Positions 7,901-16,729 of a stretch of DNA of 64,000 bases are shown piece by piece. This stretch comes from CAYWKS01 sp964458935 (GTDB lineage Bacteria > Planctomycetota > Phycisphaerae > Phycisphaerales > Zrk34). The notes beneath the pieces were generated by a model, which worked only from the letters and a program-made list of their open reading frames with translations, had not been told where the DNA came from and searched no databases. A program made the position numbers and the translations under genes. Where the stretch lies: positions 8,188 to 72,187 of the forward strand of contig CAYWKS010000014.1 of the NCBI GenBank assembly GCA_964458935.1, in the 5' to 3' direction. How positions within the stretch are numbered: position 1 is the first letter of the stretch; every line of letters starts with the position of its first letter.

Positions 7901-9121
7901 ATGTCGATGAACGCCACGGACCGCCGCCACGCGATGGGTGAGGGAATCCTCGTGGATGATGCACACAGCGATCAGGAACCGGTCGTCGACACGCTGCGGG
8001 TTTCCGCGGCCGCGGCGAGCCGGATCCTCGAGCGGCTGGATGGGCCGACTTCAACGTCGGCGGCGCGCGAGAGCCGCAAGTCTCAGCGCGTCAGCTATCG
8101 CCGCAGCGAGGGCCTGGTCGTGCGGATCCACCACCCCGGCGGGTCGGTCGCCAACTTCCTCGTGCGGCCGCGCAACCTCAGTCGCACCGGCATGGCCTTC
8201 CTCCACGGCGGGTTCGTCTATCCCGGCACCCGCTGCCAGGTCACGCTGCGCTGCACCGAGGGTCCGGCGATCCGCGTCGACGGCCAGGTCGTCCGCTGTC
8301 GCCACGTGACGAGCAACGCGCACGAGATCGGCCTGCACTTCGAGACATCGATCCAGCTCGATCGGGTCATGCCCATCGGTCGCTACGCCGACGAGCTACC
8401 GGCCGCCGTGTCGAACCCGACGCTGGGCGGCAACGCCGTCTGCCTCGACGACAACGTGGACGACCGCGAGTACATGCACTTCATGCTCACCGAGGCCGGG
8501 CTGAGCAGCGCCCGGGCCGGCACGGTCGAACAGGCGATCGAACTGATCCGCGGTCAACCGGTCGACGTCGTCCTGGCCAAGCCGCACGTCGGGGGCGACC
8601 AGCGTGACGGCGACCTGGTGGCCGTGTTCAGACGCGCCGGGTACGACGGGCCGATCATCGCGGTCACCGCGGACGACTCGGGCGAGGCATCGCGGCGTGC
8701 GATGGACGCGGGTTTTGCCGGCGTGCTCATCGAGCCGTTCGACTGCGAATCCCTGGTGACCCGGCTGCGTGGCTGCATGAAACCGGCCGGCGGCGAGTCG
8801 CCCCGCGACAAGCCGCTGTTCAGCGAGCAGTGGTCCAACGCGCAGTTGAGGCCGCTGATCCTGGGCTTCCTCTCCCGCCTCGAGGCGCAGGTGGACCTGA
8901 TCCGCGAGCGGGTGGACGCCGACCCGGGCCCGGAGTTGCTGCGGGCCTGCCTCGAGCTCAAGGGCACGGCGGGCAACCTGGGCTACCCGTCCCTCAGCGC
9001 CGCGGCGCAGGAGATGCACCGGCTCTGCACGCAAGCCGGCGACGTCGACGCGCAGCGCCGGCAGGCCGATGAACTGGCCCGGCTCGCGCTGGCCGCCGTC
9101 CGCGTGCGGGACGACGCGTGA
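7901..9121 (+). CDS. PilZ protein with degenerate receiver and Hpt-like domains
   Basis: 406 aa from the ATG at 7901 (a second ATG at 7907 is possible). Residues 55-155 are a PilZ domain with both c-di-GMP motifs intact: R59-KSQ-R63 and N92-LSRTG. Residues 178-292 resemble a response-regulator receiver, but the phospho-acceptor Asp position is Lys227 (VVLAKP) and the conserved Lys before Pro is Glu278. Residues 305-400 resemble an Hpt bundle (LELKGTAGNLG, 351-361) in which the His of HxLKG is Leu351. Binding of c-di-GMP is therefore likely and phosphotransfer unlikely. The gene overlaps no neighbour; ispD follows 25 bp downstream. Confidence 0.82.
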   Translation: MSMNATDRRHAMGEGILVDDAHSDQEPVVDTLRVSAAAASRILERLDGPTSTSAARESRKSQRVSYRRSEGLVVRIHHPGGSVANFLVRPRNLSRTGMAFLHGGFVYPGTRCQVTLRCTEGPAIRVDGQVVRCRHVTSNAHEIGLHFETSIQLDRVMPIGRYADELPAAVSNPTLGGNAVCLDDNVDDREYMHFMLTEAGLSSARAGTVEQAIELIRGQPVDVVLAKPHVGGDQRDGDLVAVFRRAGYDGPIIAVTADDSGEASRRAMDAGFAGVLIEPFDCESLVTRLRGCMKPAGGESPRDKPLFSEQWSNAQLRPLILGFLSRLEAQVDLIRERVDADPGPELLRACLELKGTAGNLGYPSLSAAAQEMHRLCTQAGDVDAQRRQADELARLALAAVRVRDDA

Positions 9122-9133
9122 GTGACCACGCGG

Positions 9134-9139
9134 TAAACT
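9134..9139 (+). promoter_or_regulatory. -10 element of ispD, predicted leaderless
   Basis: TAAACT, 7 nt before the ispD ATG at 9147, with no clear Shine-Dalgarno. Confidence 0.45.
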
Positions 9140-9146
9140 CGGGGGC

Positions 9147-10013
9147 ATGACCGACACCCTGCAGATCAGCGTGATCCTGCCCGCCGCCGGGCAGAGCAAA
9201 CGGTTCGGCGGCAGCACGGCAAACCGGAGCAAGCTCGAGGTGCAACTGGCCGGGCGCAGCGTGCTCGTCCGCGCGGTTGAGCTGTTCGCCAATCGTTCGC
9301 AGGTGAAGCAGATCGTGGTCGCGGTCGACCCGGACCAGCTCGATACCTTCAAGTTCAAGTGGGGCGACAAGCTGGGGTTTCTCGGCGTGTCGATCGTGGC
9401 CGGCGGCAAGGCCGAGCGCTGGGAGACGGTGCTCAATGCGTTGAACGCCGTGGGGGCCGACGCGACGCACGTGGCCGTGCATGACGCGGCGCGACCGGTC
9501 ACGAGCCCGCAGACCATTGACGCGGTGTTCAAGGCGGCCCAGACGTTCGATGCGGTGATCCCCGGCGTGCCGGTGGACGCGACGCTGAAGAAGGCGGAGT
9601 CCGAGGCGGCGACCGCCGGGGACGACGCCGACCCGCTCGACGCGATCCTCGGGTCGGCCGGCAAGCCGACGGTGGAGGCCCGGCGCGTCATCGAGACCGT
9701 GCCGCGCCGCGACCTGTACCAGGTGCAAACGCCGCAGGTCTTTCGACGAGCATTGCTCCAGCGGGCTTACAAGCAGATCACCGACGGCCAGGTCGACGGG
9801 GCGACCATCACCGACGACGCGGGGCTGGTCGAGTCGCTTGGCGAGCCGGTCCACATCGTCCCGGGCGATGCGTTCAACGTGAAGATCACGCGGCCGGCGG
9901 ACGTGGAGTTCGCCGCGGCGGTGCTGGCGATGCGCCCGGGCAGGACCGCGGGCGGTGATTCACTCGGGCCCAAGCGCAAGTTCCCGACCTGGGCCGAGAT
10001 GGACGACGAATAG
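9147..10013 (+). CDS. ispD: 2-C-methyl-D-erythritol 4-phosphate cytidylyltransferase
   Basis: 288 aa. Third step of the MEP isoprenoid pathway. Signatures: ILPAAGQSKRFGG nucleotide loop with a lysine-containing extension, VAVHDAARP, PGVPVDATLKK, LYQVQTPQVF, and TDDAGLVESLG. An insertion of about 25 residues, rich in Ala and Asp (around residues 150-175), makes it longer than the usual 230 aa, together with a C-terminal tail. It converges on the lipoprotein gene with an 10-bp gap. Confidence 0.93.
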   Translation: MTDTLQISVILPAAGQSKRFGGSTANRSKLEVQLAGRSVLVRAVELFANRSQVKQIVVAVDPDQLDTFKFKWGDKLGFLGVSIVAGGKAERWETVLNALNAVGADATHVAVHDAARPVTSPQTIDAVFKAAQTFDAVIPGVPVDATLKKAESEAATAGDDADPLDAILGSAGKPTVEARRVIETVPRRDLYQVQTPQVFRRALLQRAYKQITDGQVDGATITDDAGLVESLGEPVHIVPGDAFNVKITRPADVEFAAAVLAMRPGRTAGGDSLGPKRKFPTWAEMDDE

Positions 10014-10023
10014 CGCCGCGTGG

Positions 10024-10482
10024 CTACCTGTTGTATCGCAGGTCCTGCTGGATGGTGAACAGCACGTCGTTCAGGCCCGCCATGCCCGGCACCCGGTCGT
10101 CGACGCACTTGAACGCGTGCCGCCGCGACCCGGCGCGGAGGTCCAGCTCGTACTGCACATCGTTCGGGTCGGGCAGGAACACGCCGTCGGCGTGGAGCAG
10201 TTCGTACTCATGCAGGTGCCGCCAGACGAGAAGCCGCTGCGACAGGTCGGTTTGACCGATGGGAAAGGCCAGGCGGATGTTGGCGTCGCGGCCGCCGCCG
10301 TAGTGCATCGCGCCATCGCGCTTCAGTTCGTAGTACATGCTGCGGCCGTCGGTGGTCTTCGTGTACAGCGACAGCTCGAACGGCTCGGGCAGGCGGTCGG
10401 CCGCGAGGGGCTGACGCGCACCGCAACCGGCAAGCCATGCCGCGACGAGACAGGCGATCAGCCCGGCGGCGACCCTCTTCAT
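10024..10482 (-). CDS. Hypothetical lipoprotein
   Basis: 152 aa. A type II signal peptide ends in the lipobox LAGC (MKRVAAGLIACLVAAWLAGC), so the mature protein starts at that Cys. The rest reads as a small soluble domain (FELSLYTKTTDGRSMYYELKRDG...AHVGG-like turns, QYELDLRAGSRRHAF) with no family recognised. Its ATG overlaps the stop of the upstream membrane protein by 4 bp (ATGA), so the two are translationally coupled. Function unknown; probably anchored in the membrane beside its partner. Confidence 0.72.
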   Translation of the reverse strand: MKRVAAGLIACLVAAWLAGCGARQPLAADRLPEPFELSLYTKTTDGRSMYYELKRDGAMHYGGGRDANIRLAFPIGQTDLSQRLLVWRHLHEYELLHADGVFLPDPNDVQYELDLRAGSRRHAFKCVDDRVPGMAGLNDVLFTIQQDLRYNR

Positions 10483-11012
10483 GTTCCGCTCCGTTTCATA
10501 GGCCTGGGGCGTTGGCCCAGCCGCGGCTTGTGGCGCCCGAGCACGATCACGACCACCCACAGCGCCAGCGCGACGGCGAGCCCGCCCTGCCCGGCGGCGA
10601 CCGCCGCAGCCGGGGACGACCCGTGGGTCGCCGGGTCGGCGTGGATGAGCCCGTCCACCTGCACCCGCACGTATCGCACGGGCCACGGCATCACGAGCAT
10701 GACGAGGCCCACCTTCATCCACAGCCAGCGCATCCGCCACAGCGGCCGGCCATGAAGCGCCAGCAGCGCCACGCCCAGCACGACCGCCGCCGCCACCGAC
10801 GGATACACCAGCCAGTCGATCAGGTCGGCGATGAGCCGCGCCTGCTGAATGACCCGGTCTCGCGGACCGGAGTCGAAGCGCAGGAAGGCAACCCATGCCG
10901 CAGCGGTCCCCCCGAATCCGGCAGCGACCGCGATGACCTTGGGGATCAGCAGCCACGGCCGCAGCCCGCGACCGGGCTTGCGGCCGAACCGGTTGACGTA
11001 CGCTCCGCCCAT
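10479..11012 (-). CDS. Hypothetical integral membrane protein
   Basis: 177 aa with about four hydrophobic helices: VIAVAAGFGGTAAAWVAFL, LVYPSVAAAVVLGVALLAL, WLWMKVGLVMLVMPW, and GGLAVALALWVVVIVLG. The start at 11012 (MGGAYVNRF) is supported by TACACT 7 nt upstream. It forms a two-gene unit with the overlapping lipoprotein. No family is recognised with confidence. Confidence 0.7.
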   Translation of the reverse strand: MGGAYVNRFGRKPGRGLRPWLLIPKVIAVAAGFGGTAAAWVAFLRFDSGPRDRVIQQARLIADLIDWLVYPSVAAAVVLGVALLALHGRPLWRMRWLWMKVGLVMLVMPWPVRYVRVQVDGLIHADPATHGSSPAAAVAAGQGGLAVALALWVVVIVLGRHKPRLGQRPRPMKRSGT

Positions 11013-11019
11013 CGCCGTG

Positions 11020-11025
11020 AGTGTA
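11020..11025 (-). promoter_or_regulatory. -10 element of the membrane protein/lipoprotein unit, predicted leaderless
   Basis: TACACT on the minus strand, 7 nt before the ATG at 11012. Confidence 0.5.
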
Positions 11026-11098
11026 GCACACGCCGCGTGCTTGTCTGTCGGCGGCGCGGGGCTTAACCTGACCGCTTTGCCCGTGTGGATGGCCAACG

Positions 11099-13135
11099 AT
11101 GATCATCAGCTTGAACTGGCTGAACACCTACCTCGATCGGCCCGTCGACGCCGAGACCGCCGAAGGGGTGCTGACCAATGTCGGCTTCCCGCTGGATGGC
11201 CGCGACGACCGCGACGGCGGCGAGTCGATCCTCGACGTGGAGGTCACGAGCAACCGCCCGGACTGCCTGTCGCACGTCGGCGTGGCGCGGGAGATCGCCG
11301 CGGCGACCGGCCGGTCGCTGCTCCGCCCCGCGGTCGACCTGCCCGACCCCGGCGGCGACGTGCGGGACCACGCCGGCCTGACCAATGACGCGCCCGACCT
11401 GTGCCCGCAGTACACCGCGCGGGTGATCCGGGGCGTGCGGGTCGGCCCGTCACCCGGCTGGCTGGTCGAGCGGCTGGAAGCGATCGGGCTCCGCGCCGTC
11501 AACAACGTCGTCGACGTGACCAACTTCGTGCTGCACGAGCTGGGCCAGCCCCTGCACGCGTTCGACCTCGACAAGCTCGGCGGGCGGCGGATCGTCGTCC
11601 GCCACGCCCGCGGCGAGGAAGCGTTCACCGCGATCGACGGCTCGCGGCACATGCTCGCCGAGGGCATGCTCGTCATCGCCGACCAGGCGCGACCGGCCGC
11701 CGTCGCCGGGGTCATGGGCGGGCTCGACAGCGAGGTCGGCGACGCCACGACCGACATCCTGCTCGAATCGGCGCGGTTCGATCAGCTCAGCGTCCGCACC
11801 ACCAGCCGCGCCCTCAAGCTCACCAGCGACTCCAGCTACCGCTTCGAGCGGGGCGTGGACCCGCGCGGCGTCGACACCGCCGCCGAGCGCGCCGCCCAGC
11901 TCATCGTCGAACTCGCCGGGGGCACGCTGTGCGCGGGCGTGCTCAGCGCCGGCCGGCCGATGCCCGAAGCCGGGCACGCGACGATGCGGCCCGCTCGATG
12001 TCGCGCCCTGCTCGGCGCCGACATCGACACGCCCCGCATGGTCGAGCTGCTCGACGCGCTCGGCCTGCAGCCCGCCGTGCAAGGCGACGCCATCGCCTGC
12101 ACCATCCCCTCGCATCGGCTCGACCTCGAGCGCGAGGCGGACCTCATCGAGGAGGTTGCGCGGCTGCACGGGTTCGACCAGATCCCGCTCAAGGATCGCA
12201 TGAGCATCGTCGCCCGCCCGCCGCAGGCACTCGTCGAGGCCCGCAAGACGGCCAACCGTGTGCTCGTCGGGCACGGCTACCACGAAACGATCACCTTCAC
12301 GACCATGGCGCCCAAGGCCGCCGAGCTGTTTACAGAGCCCGCCCCGGCGAACGAACCGATCATGCTCGACGACGAGCGGCGGGTCGCCGAGCCGATGCTG
12401 CGGCCGTCGCTGCTGCCGTCGCTGCTGGAGGTGCGCAAGACCAATCAGGACGCGGGCAACCGCGACGTGAAGCTGTTCGAGATCGCCCGGACGTTCGGCC
12501 GCAAGGAGGGCGAATACTGGGAAGCGACGGAGCTGGGCTTGCTGGCCGACGCGCGTGACGCGACGTCGATGCGCGAGGTGCGCGGCACGCTCGAGGAGCT
12601 GTGCGCGTCGCTGGGCCGCGATGGTTACCAGTTCCGCGACGCGGGCGAGCACACCCCGCGTTGGGCCGCCGCCGCCGGGCTCATCGTCGACAGCGCAGAC
12701 GAATCGGAACGGATCATCGGCGTGCTCGGCCGGGCCCACGAGGCGGTGCTCCAGCAGTTCGACGTGCAGGCGCCGGTCGACCTGGCGTGGCTGGATTACG
12801 AGAAGCTGATCGCGGCGTATCCGCCGCAGCCGCGCGTCCGCCCGCTGCCCCGCTTCCCGGGGATCGAGCGTGACCTGTCGGTCGTCGTCGCCGAGTCCAC
12901 GCCCTGGCGGGCCATCGCCGACGCCATCGACCAGACCACGCCCGAGTTGCTCGAGTCGATCGAATTCGTCGACACCTACCGCGGCAAGCAGGTCGGCCCG
13001 GGCCGCAAGAGCGTGACCTTCCGCATGCGCTTCCGCGACCCGCAGCGCACGCTCCGCCACGAGGAGGTCGACCCGCAGGTCGACCGGGTCGTCGCGCAGT
13101 TGCAGGGCGACCTCGACGCGGAACTGCGGGTGTGA
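11099..13135 (+). CDS. pheT: Phenylalanine-tRNA ligase beta subunit, short form without the EMAP-like domain
   Basis: 678 aa. Normal PheT features are present: ISLNWLNTYLD start, VEVTSNRPDCLSHVGVAREIAA, the B3/B4 editing domain (AVNNVVDVTNFVLHELGQPLHAFD), B5 (RCRALLGADID), DLEREADLIEEVARLHGFDQIP, and the C-terminal anticodon-binding fold (RFPGIERDLSVVV). The sequence passes from TNVGFPLDG (about residue 34) straight to ILDVEVTSNRPD (about 44), so the roughly 110-residue tRNA-binding EMAP-II-like domain that usually sits between is absent. The family is typically near 795 aa. pheS is not in the window. Confidence 0.93.
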   Translation: MIISLNWLNTYLDRPVDAETAEGVLTNVGFPLDGRDDRDGGESILDVEVTSNRPDCLSHVGVAREIAAATGRSLLRPAVDLPDPGGDVRDHAGLTNDAPDLCPQYTARVIRGVRVGPSPGWLVERLEAIGLRAVNNVVDVTNFVLHELGQPLHAFDLDKLGGRRIVVRHARGEEAFTAIDGSRHMLAEGMLVIADQARPAAVAGVMGGLDSEVGDATTDILLESARFDQLSVRTTSRALKLTSDSSYRFERGVDPRGVDTAAERAAQLIVELAGGTLCAGVLSAGRPMPEAGHATMRPARCRALLGADIDTPRMVELLDALGLQPAVQGDAIACTIPSHRLDLEREADLIEEVARLHGFDQIPLKDRMSIVARPPQALVEARKTANRVLVGHGYHETITFTTMAPKAAELFTEPAPANEPIMLDDERRVAEPMLRPSLLPSLLEVRKTNQDAGNRDVKLFEIARTFGRKEGEYWEATELGLLADARDATSMREVRGTLEELCASLGRDGYQFRDAGEHTPRWAAAAGLIVDSADESERIIGVLGRAHEAVLQQFDVQAPVDLAWLDYEKLIAAYPPQPRVRPLPRFPGIERDLSVVVAESTPWRAIADAIDQTTPELLESIEFVDTYRGKQVGPGRKSVTFRMRFRDPQRTLRHEEVDPQVDRVVAQLQGDLDAELRV

Positions 13136-13144
13136 CGGCCTGGG

Positions 13145-13816
13145 CTACTCGACGTCGGCTTCGTCGAGGATGCGGACCTGTCCGGCTTCGACGACGAGGC
13201 GGTCTTCGGCGAACAGTTGGATCGCCCGGGGATAGGCGATGCGTTCCTCGGCCTGCACGCGTTCGTGCAGGGTCTGCGGCGTGTCGCTGTCCCGCACCTC
13301 GCACCGCCGCTGCAGGATGATCGGGCCGTGATCGTACTGGTTGTCGGCGAAGTGCACCGTGCAGCCGGACTCCCGCTCGCCCGACGCGAGCACCGACTCG
13401 TGCACGCGCTGGCCGTACATGCCCTGCCCCCCGTGCGCCGGCAGCAGGGCCGGATGGATGTTCATCACCCGCCAGCGGAATTCGCCGGGGATCTCCAGCA
13501 GCGACAGGAACCCGGCGAGGACGACCAGGTCCACGTCCGCCGACCGCAGCAGTTGGAACACGCGGTCGCTGAACTCCTCCGCCGAGTCGTACTGCTTGCG
13601 CGGGACGACATTGACCGGCAGCCCCAGCGACCGCGCCCGTTCGATGCCCTGGGCCCGGGGATTCGACGAGATCACCAGCGCGATCTCGGCGCTGATCCGC
13701 CGATGCCGAATGCAGTCGGCGAGGTTGAGCATCGTCGTCCCGGCGCCGCTGATCAGCACGCCCAGCCTGAGCGGCCCGGCGTGCTCGGTGGTCCGTTGGC
13801 TCGCTTGGTTATCCAT
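13145..13816 (-). CDS. purN: Phosphoribosylglycinamide formyltransferase
   Basis: 223 aa. Transfers formyl from 10-formyl-THF to GAR in purine synthesis. Motifs: LGVLISGAGTTMLNL, VDLVVLAGFLSLL, the catalytic VMNIHPALLPAHGGQGMYG with the following His, and GCTVHFADNQYDHGPIILQ. The start at 13816 (MDNQASQ) has GGAAAGG upstream. It is divergent from gluQ with a 40-bp gap. Its stop lies 10 bp from the pheT stop. Confidence 0.94.
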   Translation of the reverse strand: MDNQASQRTTEHAGPLRLGVLISGAGTTMLNLADCIRHRRISAEIALVISSNPRAQGIERARSLGLPVNVVPRKQYDSAEEFSDRVFQLLRSADVDLVVLAGFLSLLEIPGEFRWRVMNIHPALLPAHGGQGMYGQRVHESVLASGERESGCTVHFADNQYDHGPIILQRRCEVRDSDTPQTLHERVQAEERIAYPRAIQLFAEDRLVVEAGQVRILDEADVE

Positions 13817-13840
13817 TTCGCCATGCCTTTCCGCCCGCAA

Positions 13841-13846
13841 TATACT
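13841..13846 (+). promoter_or_regulatory. -10 element of gluQ, predicted near-leaderless
   Basis: TATACT, 10 nt before the gluQ ATG at 13857. The same AATATACT block reads TATATT on the minus strand and could serve purN, which has a longer leader and a Shine-Dalgarno. Confidence 0.5.
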
Positions 13847-13856
13847 CGCCCGCCGG

Positions 13857-14807
13857 ATGACGAACCAGAAGACCACGCGACTGGCGCCCAGCCCGACCGG
13901 TGCACTGCACCTGGGCAACGCCCGGACGTTCCTCGTCAACTGGGCCCTGGCGCGGCAGCGCCGCTGGCGGGTCGTGCTGCGGATCGAGGACCTCGACACG
14001 CCCCGCACCAAGCCCGCCGCCACGCAGCAGGCCATCGACGAGCTCGCCTGGCTGGGCCTGGACTGGGACGACGGGCCGCACGACCAATGGGCCGACCTGT
14101 CGCCGTACCGGCACGCCCTGGGCGAGCTGGGCGCGCGGGGCCTGATCTATCCCTGCACCTGCACCCGCAGCGAGATCGAGCGGGCGCAGTCGGCGCCGCA
14201 TGAGGACGACCACGAGCTGCGCTACCCCGGCACGCACCGCCCGGCCGATCCGCGGCCCATCGCCTACCGGCCCGACGACGAGGTGGCGTGGCGGCTGATC
14301 GTGCCCGACGCGACGGTCGCCTTCGACGACGCCGTGCAAGGCCGCATCGCCATCAACGTCCAGCAACAGGTCGGCGATTTCGTGGTGGCGACCAAGCGCG
14401 GGCTGCCGGCGTACCAGCTCGCGGTCGTGGTCGACGACGCGCGTCAGGGGGTGACCGACATCGTCCGCGGCGACGACCTGCTGCGGTCGGCCGCCCGCCA
14501 GTTGCTGCTGTACGATATGCTGAACCGGGCGCCGACGCCGACGTACTGGCACCTGCCGCTGGTGCTGGGCCCCGACGGGCGGCGGCTGGCCAAGCGGCAC
14601 GGCGACACGCGGCTGGCCCTGTACCGCGACCGCGGCGTGCCGGCCGAACGCCTCGTCGGGCTACTGGCGGCGTGGTCCGGCGTCGCGCCCCGCCGACCGA
14701 TGACCGCCGCCGCGTTCGCCGAACGGTTTGACCTGGCCGCGCTGGACCGCCGACCCGTGACCTTCACCGACGACGACGACGCCTGGCTGCTGGAGCAGAC
14801 CGCATGA
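13857..14807 (+). CDS. gluQ: Glutamyl-Q tRNA(Asp) synthetase
   Basis: 316 aa. Attaches glutamate to queuosine at position 34 of tRNA(Asp). It is a truncated class I synthetase: HIGH-like APSPTGALHLGNART, IEDLDTPR, the Cys-rich zinc segment YPCTCTRSEIE, AVVVDDARQGVTDIVRG, and a KLAKR-like signature (RRLAKRHGDT). No anticodon-binding domain follows, as expected for GluQ rather than GltX. It overlaps the next gene by 4 bp (ATGA). Confidence 0.92.
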   Translation: MTNQKTTRLAPSPTGALHLGNARTFLVNWALARQRRWRVVLRIEDLDTPRTKPAATQQAIDELAWLGLDWDDGPHDQWADLSPYRHALGELGARGLIYPCTCTRSEIERAQSAPHEDDHELRYPGTHRPADPRPIAYRPDDEVAWRLIVPDATVAFDDAVQGRIAINVQQQVGDFVVATKRGLPAYQLAVVVDDARQGVTDIVRGDDLLRSAARQLLLYDMLNRAPTPTYWHLPLVLGPDGRRLAKRHGDTRLALYRDRGVPAERLVGLLAAWSGVAPRRPMTAAAFAERFDLAALDRRPVTFTDDDDAWLLEQTA

Positions 14808-15352
14808 CCCGCCCGCCCGACACAAGCCGACGGACCGGCAGGATCGTCCTGTTCGTCGCGACGCTGGGCCTCGCCGGGGCGGTCGGGTTCGCCGCGTGGT
14901 GGCTCGGCGAGCCGGCGGCCGCACCCGCCGACCGGCGGAACGCCGCGCCTGCCCCGACCCAGCCGATCACCATCGCCGGGCGGACGTTCGACCTGGAGCT
15001 GGCGTTGGACCCCGAGTCCCGGCGGATCGGGCTGATGCATCGTCCGTACCTCGATCCCAACGGCGGGATGCTGTTTGTCTTCCCGGACGAGCAGGTGCGG
15101 CGGTTCTGGATGCACAACTGCGTGATCGACCTGGACGTGATCTACCTGGACGGCGCCGGCCGCATCGTCTCGTACACGACGATGACCGCCCCGCCGCCGG
15201 ACCGCTCGACGTGGCGGCTGCGTCGTTATCCGAGCGGCGGGCCGGCCCGGTTCGCCATCGAGCTGCGAGCGGGCACGACCGAGCGGCTGGGCATCGAGCC
15301 CGGGGCGGTGATCGCCGGCCCGTGGGACGCCCTCAAGCGGCGTGCGGAGTGA
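14804..15352 (+). CDS. DUF192 family membrane-anchored protein
   Basis: 182 aa. An N-terminal membrane helix (IVLFVATLGLAGAVGFAAWWLG) is followed by an Ala/Pro linker and a DUF192 domain from about residue 52: LALDPESRRIGLMHRPYLDPNGGMLFVFP, then WMHNCVIDLDVIYLD. The family's function is unsettled; it is widespread and extracytoplasmic here. It is translationally coupled to gluQ by the ATGA overlap. Confidence 0.85.
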   Translation: MTRPPDTSRRTGRIVLFVATLGLAGAVGFAAWWLGEPAAAPADRRNAAPAPTQPITIAGRTFDLELALDPESRRIGLMHRPYLDPNGGMLFVFPDEQVRRFWMHNCVIDLDVIYLDGAGRIVSYTTMTAPPPDRSTWRLRRYPSGGPARFAIELRAGTTERLGIEPGAVIAGPWDALKRRAE

Positions 15353-15400
15353 GTCGATGTAACCCGTGGCCGCCGACCCGCAGGCGCCACGGACCTCGTC

Positions 15401-16729
15401 ATGACCGATGATCTGGTGCTCATCATCTGTACGCCCGGCGCCGAGGCGCTGGGCCAAGACCTGCTTGAGCGTGTAGCCGGGGACTGGCCTGCGGGCGAGA
15501 CCCCGACATTCCGCCTCGCGGCGCTGGACGACCTGCCGGACGACCCGGCCGCGGGCGTGTGCCCGGTCGTGTGGCTGGTCGACACCACCGATGACGACCG
15601 CCAGCCGCTCGCCGACGCCCTGGACCGGATCACGTTCGTCCAGGCGCCGGCCCTGCTCACCCGCACGGTCGAGCCCTACCCGCCGGGCACGTGCTACCAG
15701 CACGGCGTGGTCGTCGCCCCGCCGGACCAGCCGGCCGAGTCCCTGCGGGTGCTGATCAACACCCTGCTGGCCCAGGCCCACCACGTCGGCCACCTCCGCC
15801 AGGAGCTGTACCTGACGCAGCGGCACCACGGCGGGCTCCGCGGCCAGATGGACAAGCTCGACGAGGAACTCCGCCTCGCGGCCCAGGTCCAGCGCGAGTT
15901 CCTGCCCACGCAGATGCCGGCCGTCGGCGACGTCGACGTGCAGGTGCTGTTCCGCCCCGCCAGCTACGTCAGCGGCGACATCTACGACGTGCAGCGGCTG
16001 GACGAGAAGCACATCGGCATGTGGATCGCCGACGTTGTGGGCCACGGCGTCCCGGCGGCGCTGCTGACCATGTTCGTCCGCCGAGCGCTGCCGCTGAAGG
16101 AGATCGGCCCCAACAACTACCGGCTGATCCCGCCCAACGAGGCGCTGTCGCGGCTCAACCGCGAGATGAGCCTCCGCGCCGCCGACAAGGTCCGCTTCGC
16201 CACCGCGTGCTACGCCCTGATCAACTGCCAGACGCATGAGATGCGGCTGGCCCGCGCCGGCCACCCGTATCCGATGCTCCTGCGGGCCTCGGGCAAGATC
16301 GAGATGCTCAAGGCCGAAGGCGCCCTGCTCGGCGTCTTCCCCGAGGAGCAGTTCGAATGCCGCACCTACCAGCTCGAGCCCGGCGATCGGCTGCTGATGT
16401 ATTCCGACGGGTTCGAGACGGCGTTCGGCGACGGCGAGCGCCACGACCTGTGCCGGTATCAGCGGGAGTTTGCGGCCCTGCGGCTGGGCACGCCCCGGCA
16501 GGCCATCACCCACCTCGAGAATGTCATCGAGACCCATCCCGGCTCGCTGCACCAGGACGACGACATGACCGTGCTCATGACGAGCATCAGCCCCAAGCCG
16601 GCCGCGTCCACCACCCCGACGGGCGCCGATGCCGACGCCCAGGCCCAGGCCGACGCCCAGGCCCAGGCCCAGGCCGACAACTCAGTCGACGAAGCCGGCG
16701 CTGCGGAGCTTGTCGACGTCGAGCGTTGA
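15401..16729 (+). CDS. PP2C-type (RsbU/SpoIIE) serine phosphatase
   Basis: 442 aa. The N-terminal 150 residues have receiver-like character (LVLIICTPGAEALGQDL) without a phospho-acceptor motif. A short coiled coil (QMDKLDEELRLAAQVQREFLPTQMP) leads into the SpoIIE/RsbU domain: VSGDIYDVQRLDEKHIGMWIADVVGHGVPAALLT, LARAGHPYPML, and LLMYSDGFETAF. The metal-binding Asp residues are present. The C-terminus is an Ala/Gln/Asp low-complexity tail (about residues 405-430). Such phosphatases usually act in partner-switching; no anti-sigma partner is adjacent. The last 48 bp overlap the ribE 3' end on the other strand. Confidence 0.87.
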   Translation: MTDDLVLIICTPGAEALGQDLLERVAGDWPAGETPTFRLAALDDLPDDPAAGVCPVVWLVDTTDDDRQPLADALDRITFVQAPALLTRTVEPYPPGTCYQHGVVVAPPDQPAESLRVLINTLLAQAHHVGHLRQELYLTQRHHGGLRGQMDKLDEELRLAAQVQREFLPTQMPAVGDVDVQVLFRPASYVSGDIYDVQRLDEKHIGMWIADVVGHGVPAALLTMFVRRALPLKEIGPNNYRLIPPNEALSRLNREMSLRAADKVRFATACYALINCQTHEMRLARAGHPYPMLLRASGKIEMLKAEGALLGVFPEEQFECRTYQLEPGDRLLMYSDGFETAFGDGERHDLCRYQREFAALRLGTPRQAITHLENVIETHPGSLHQDDDMTVLMTSISPKPAASTTPTGADADAQAQADAQAQAQADNSVDEAGAAELVDVER

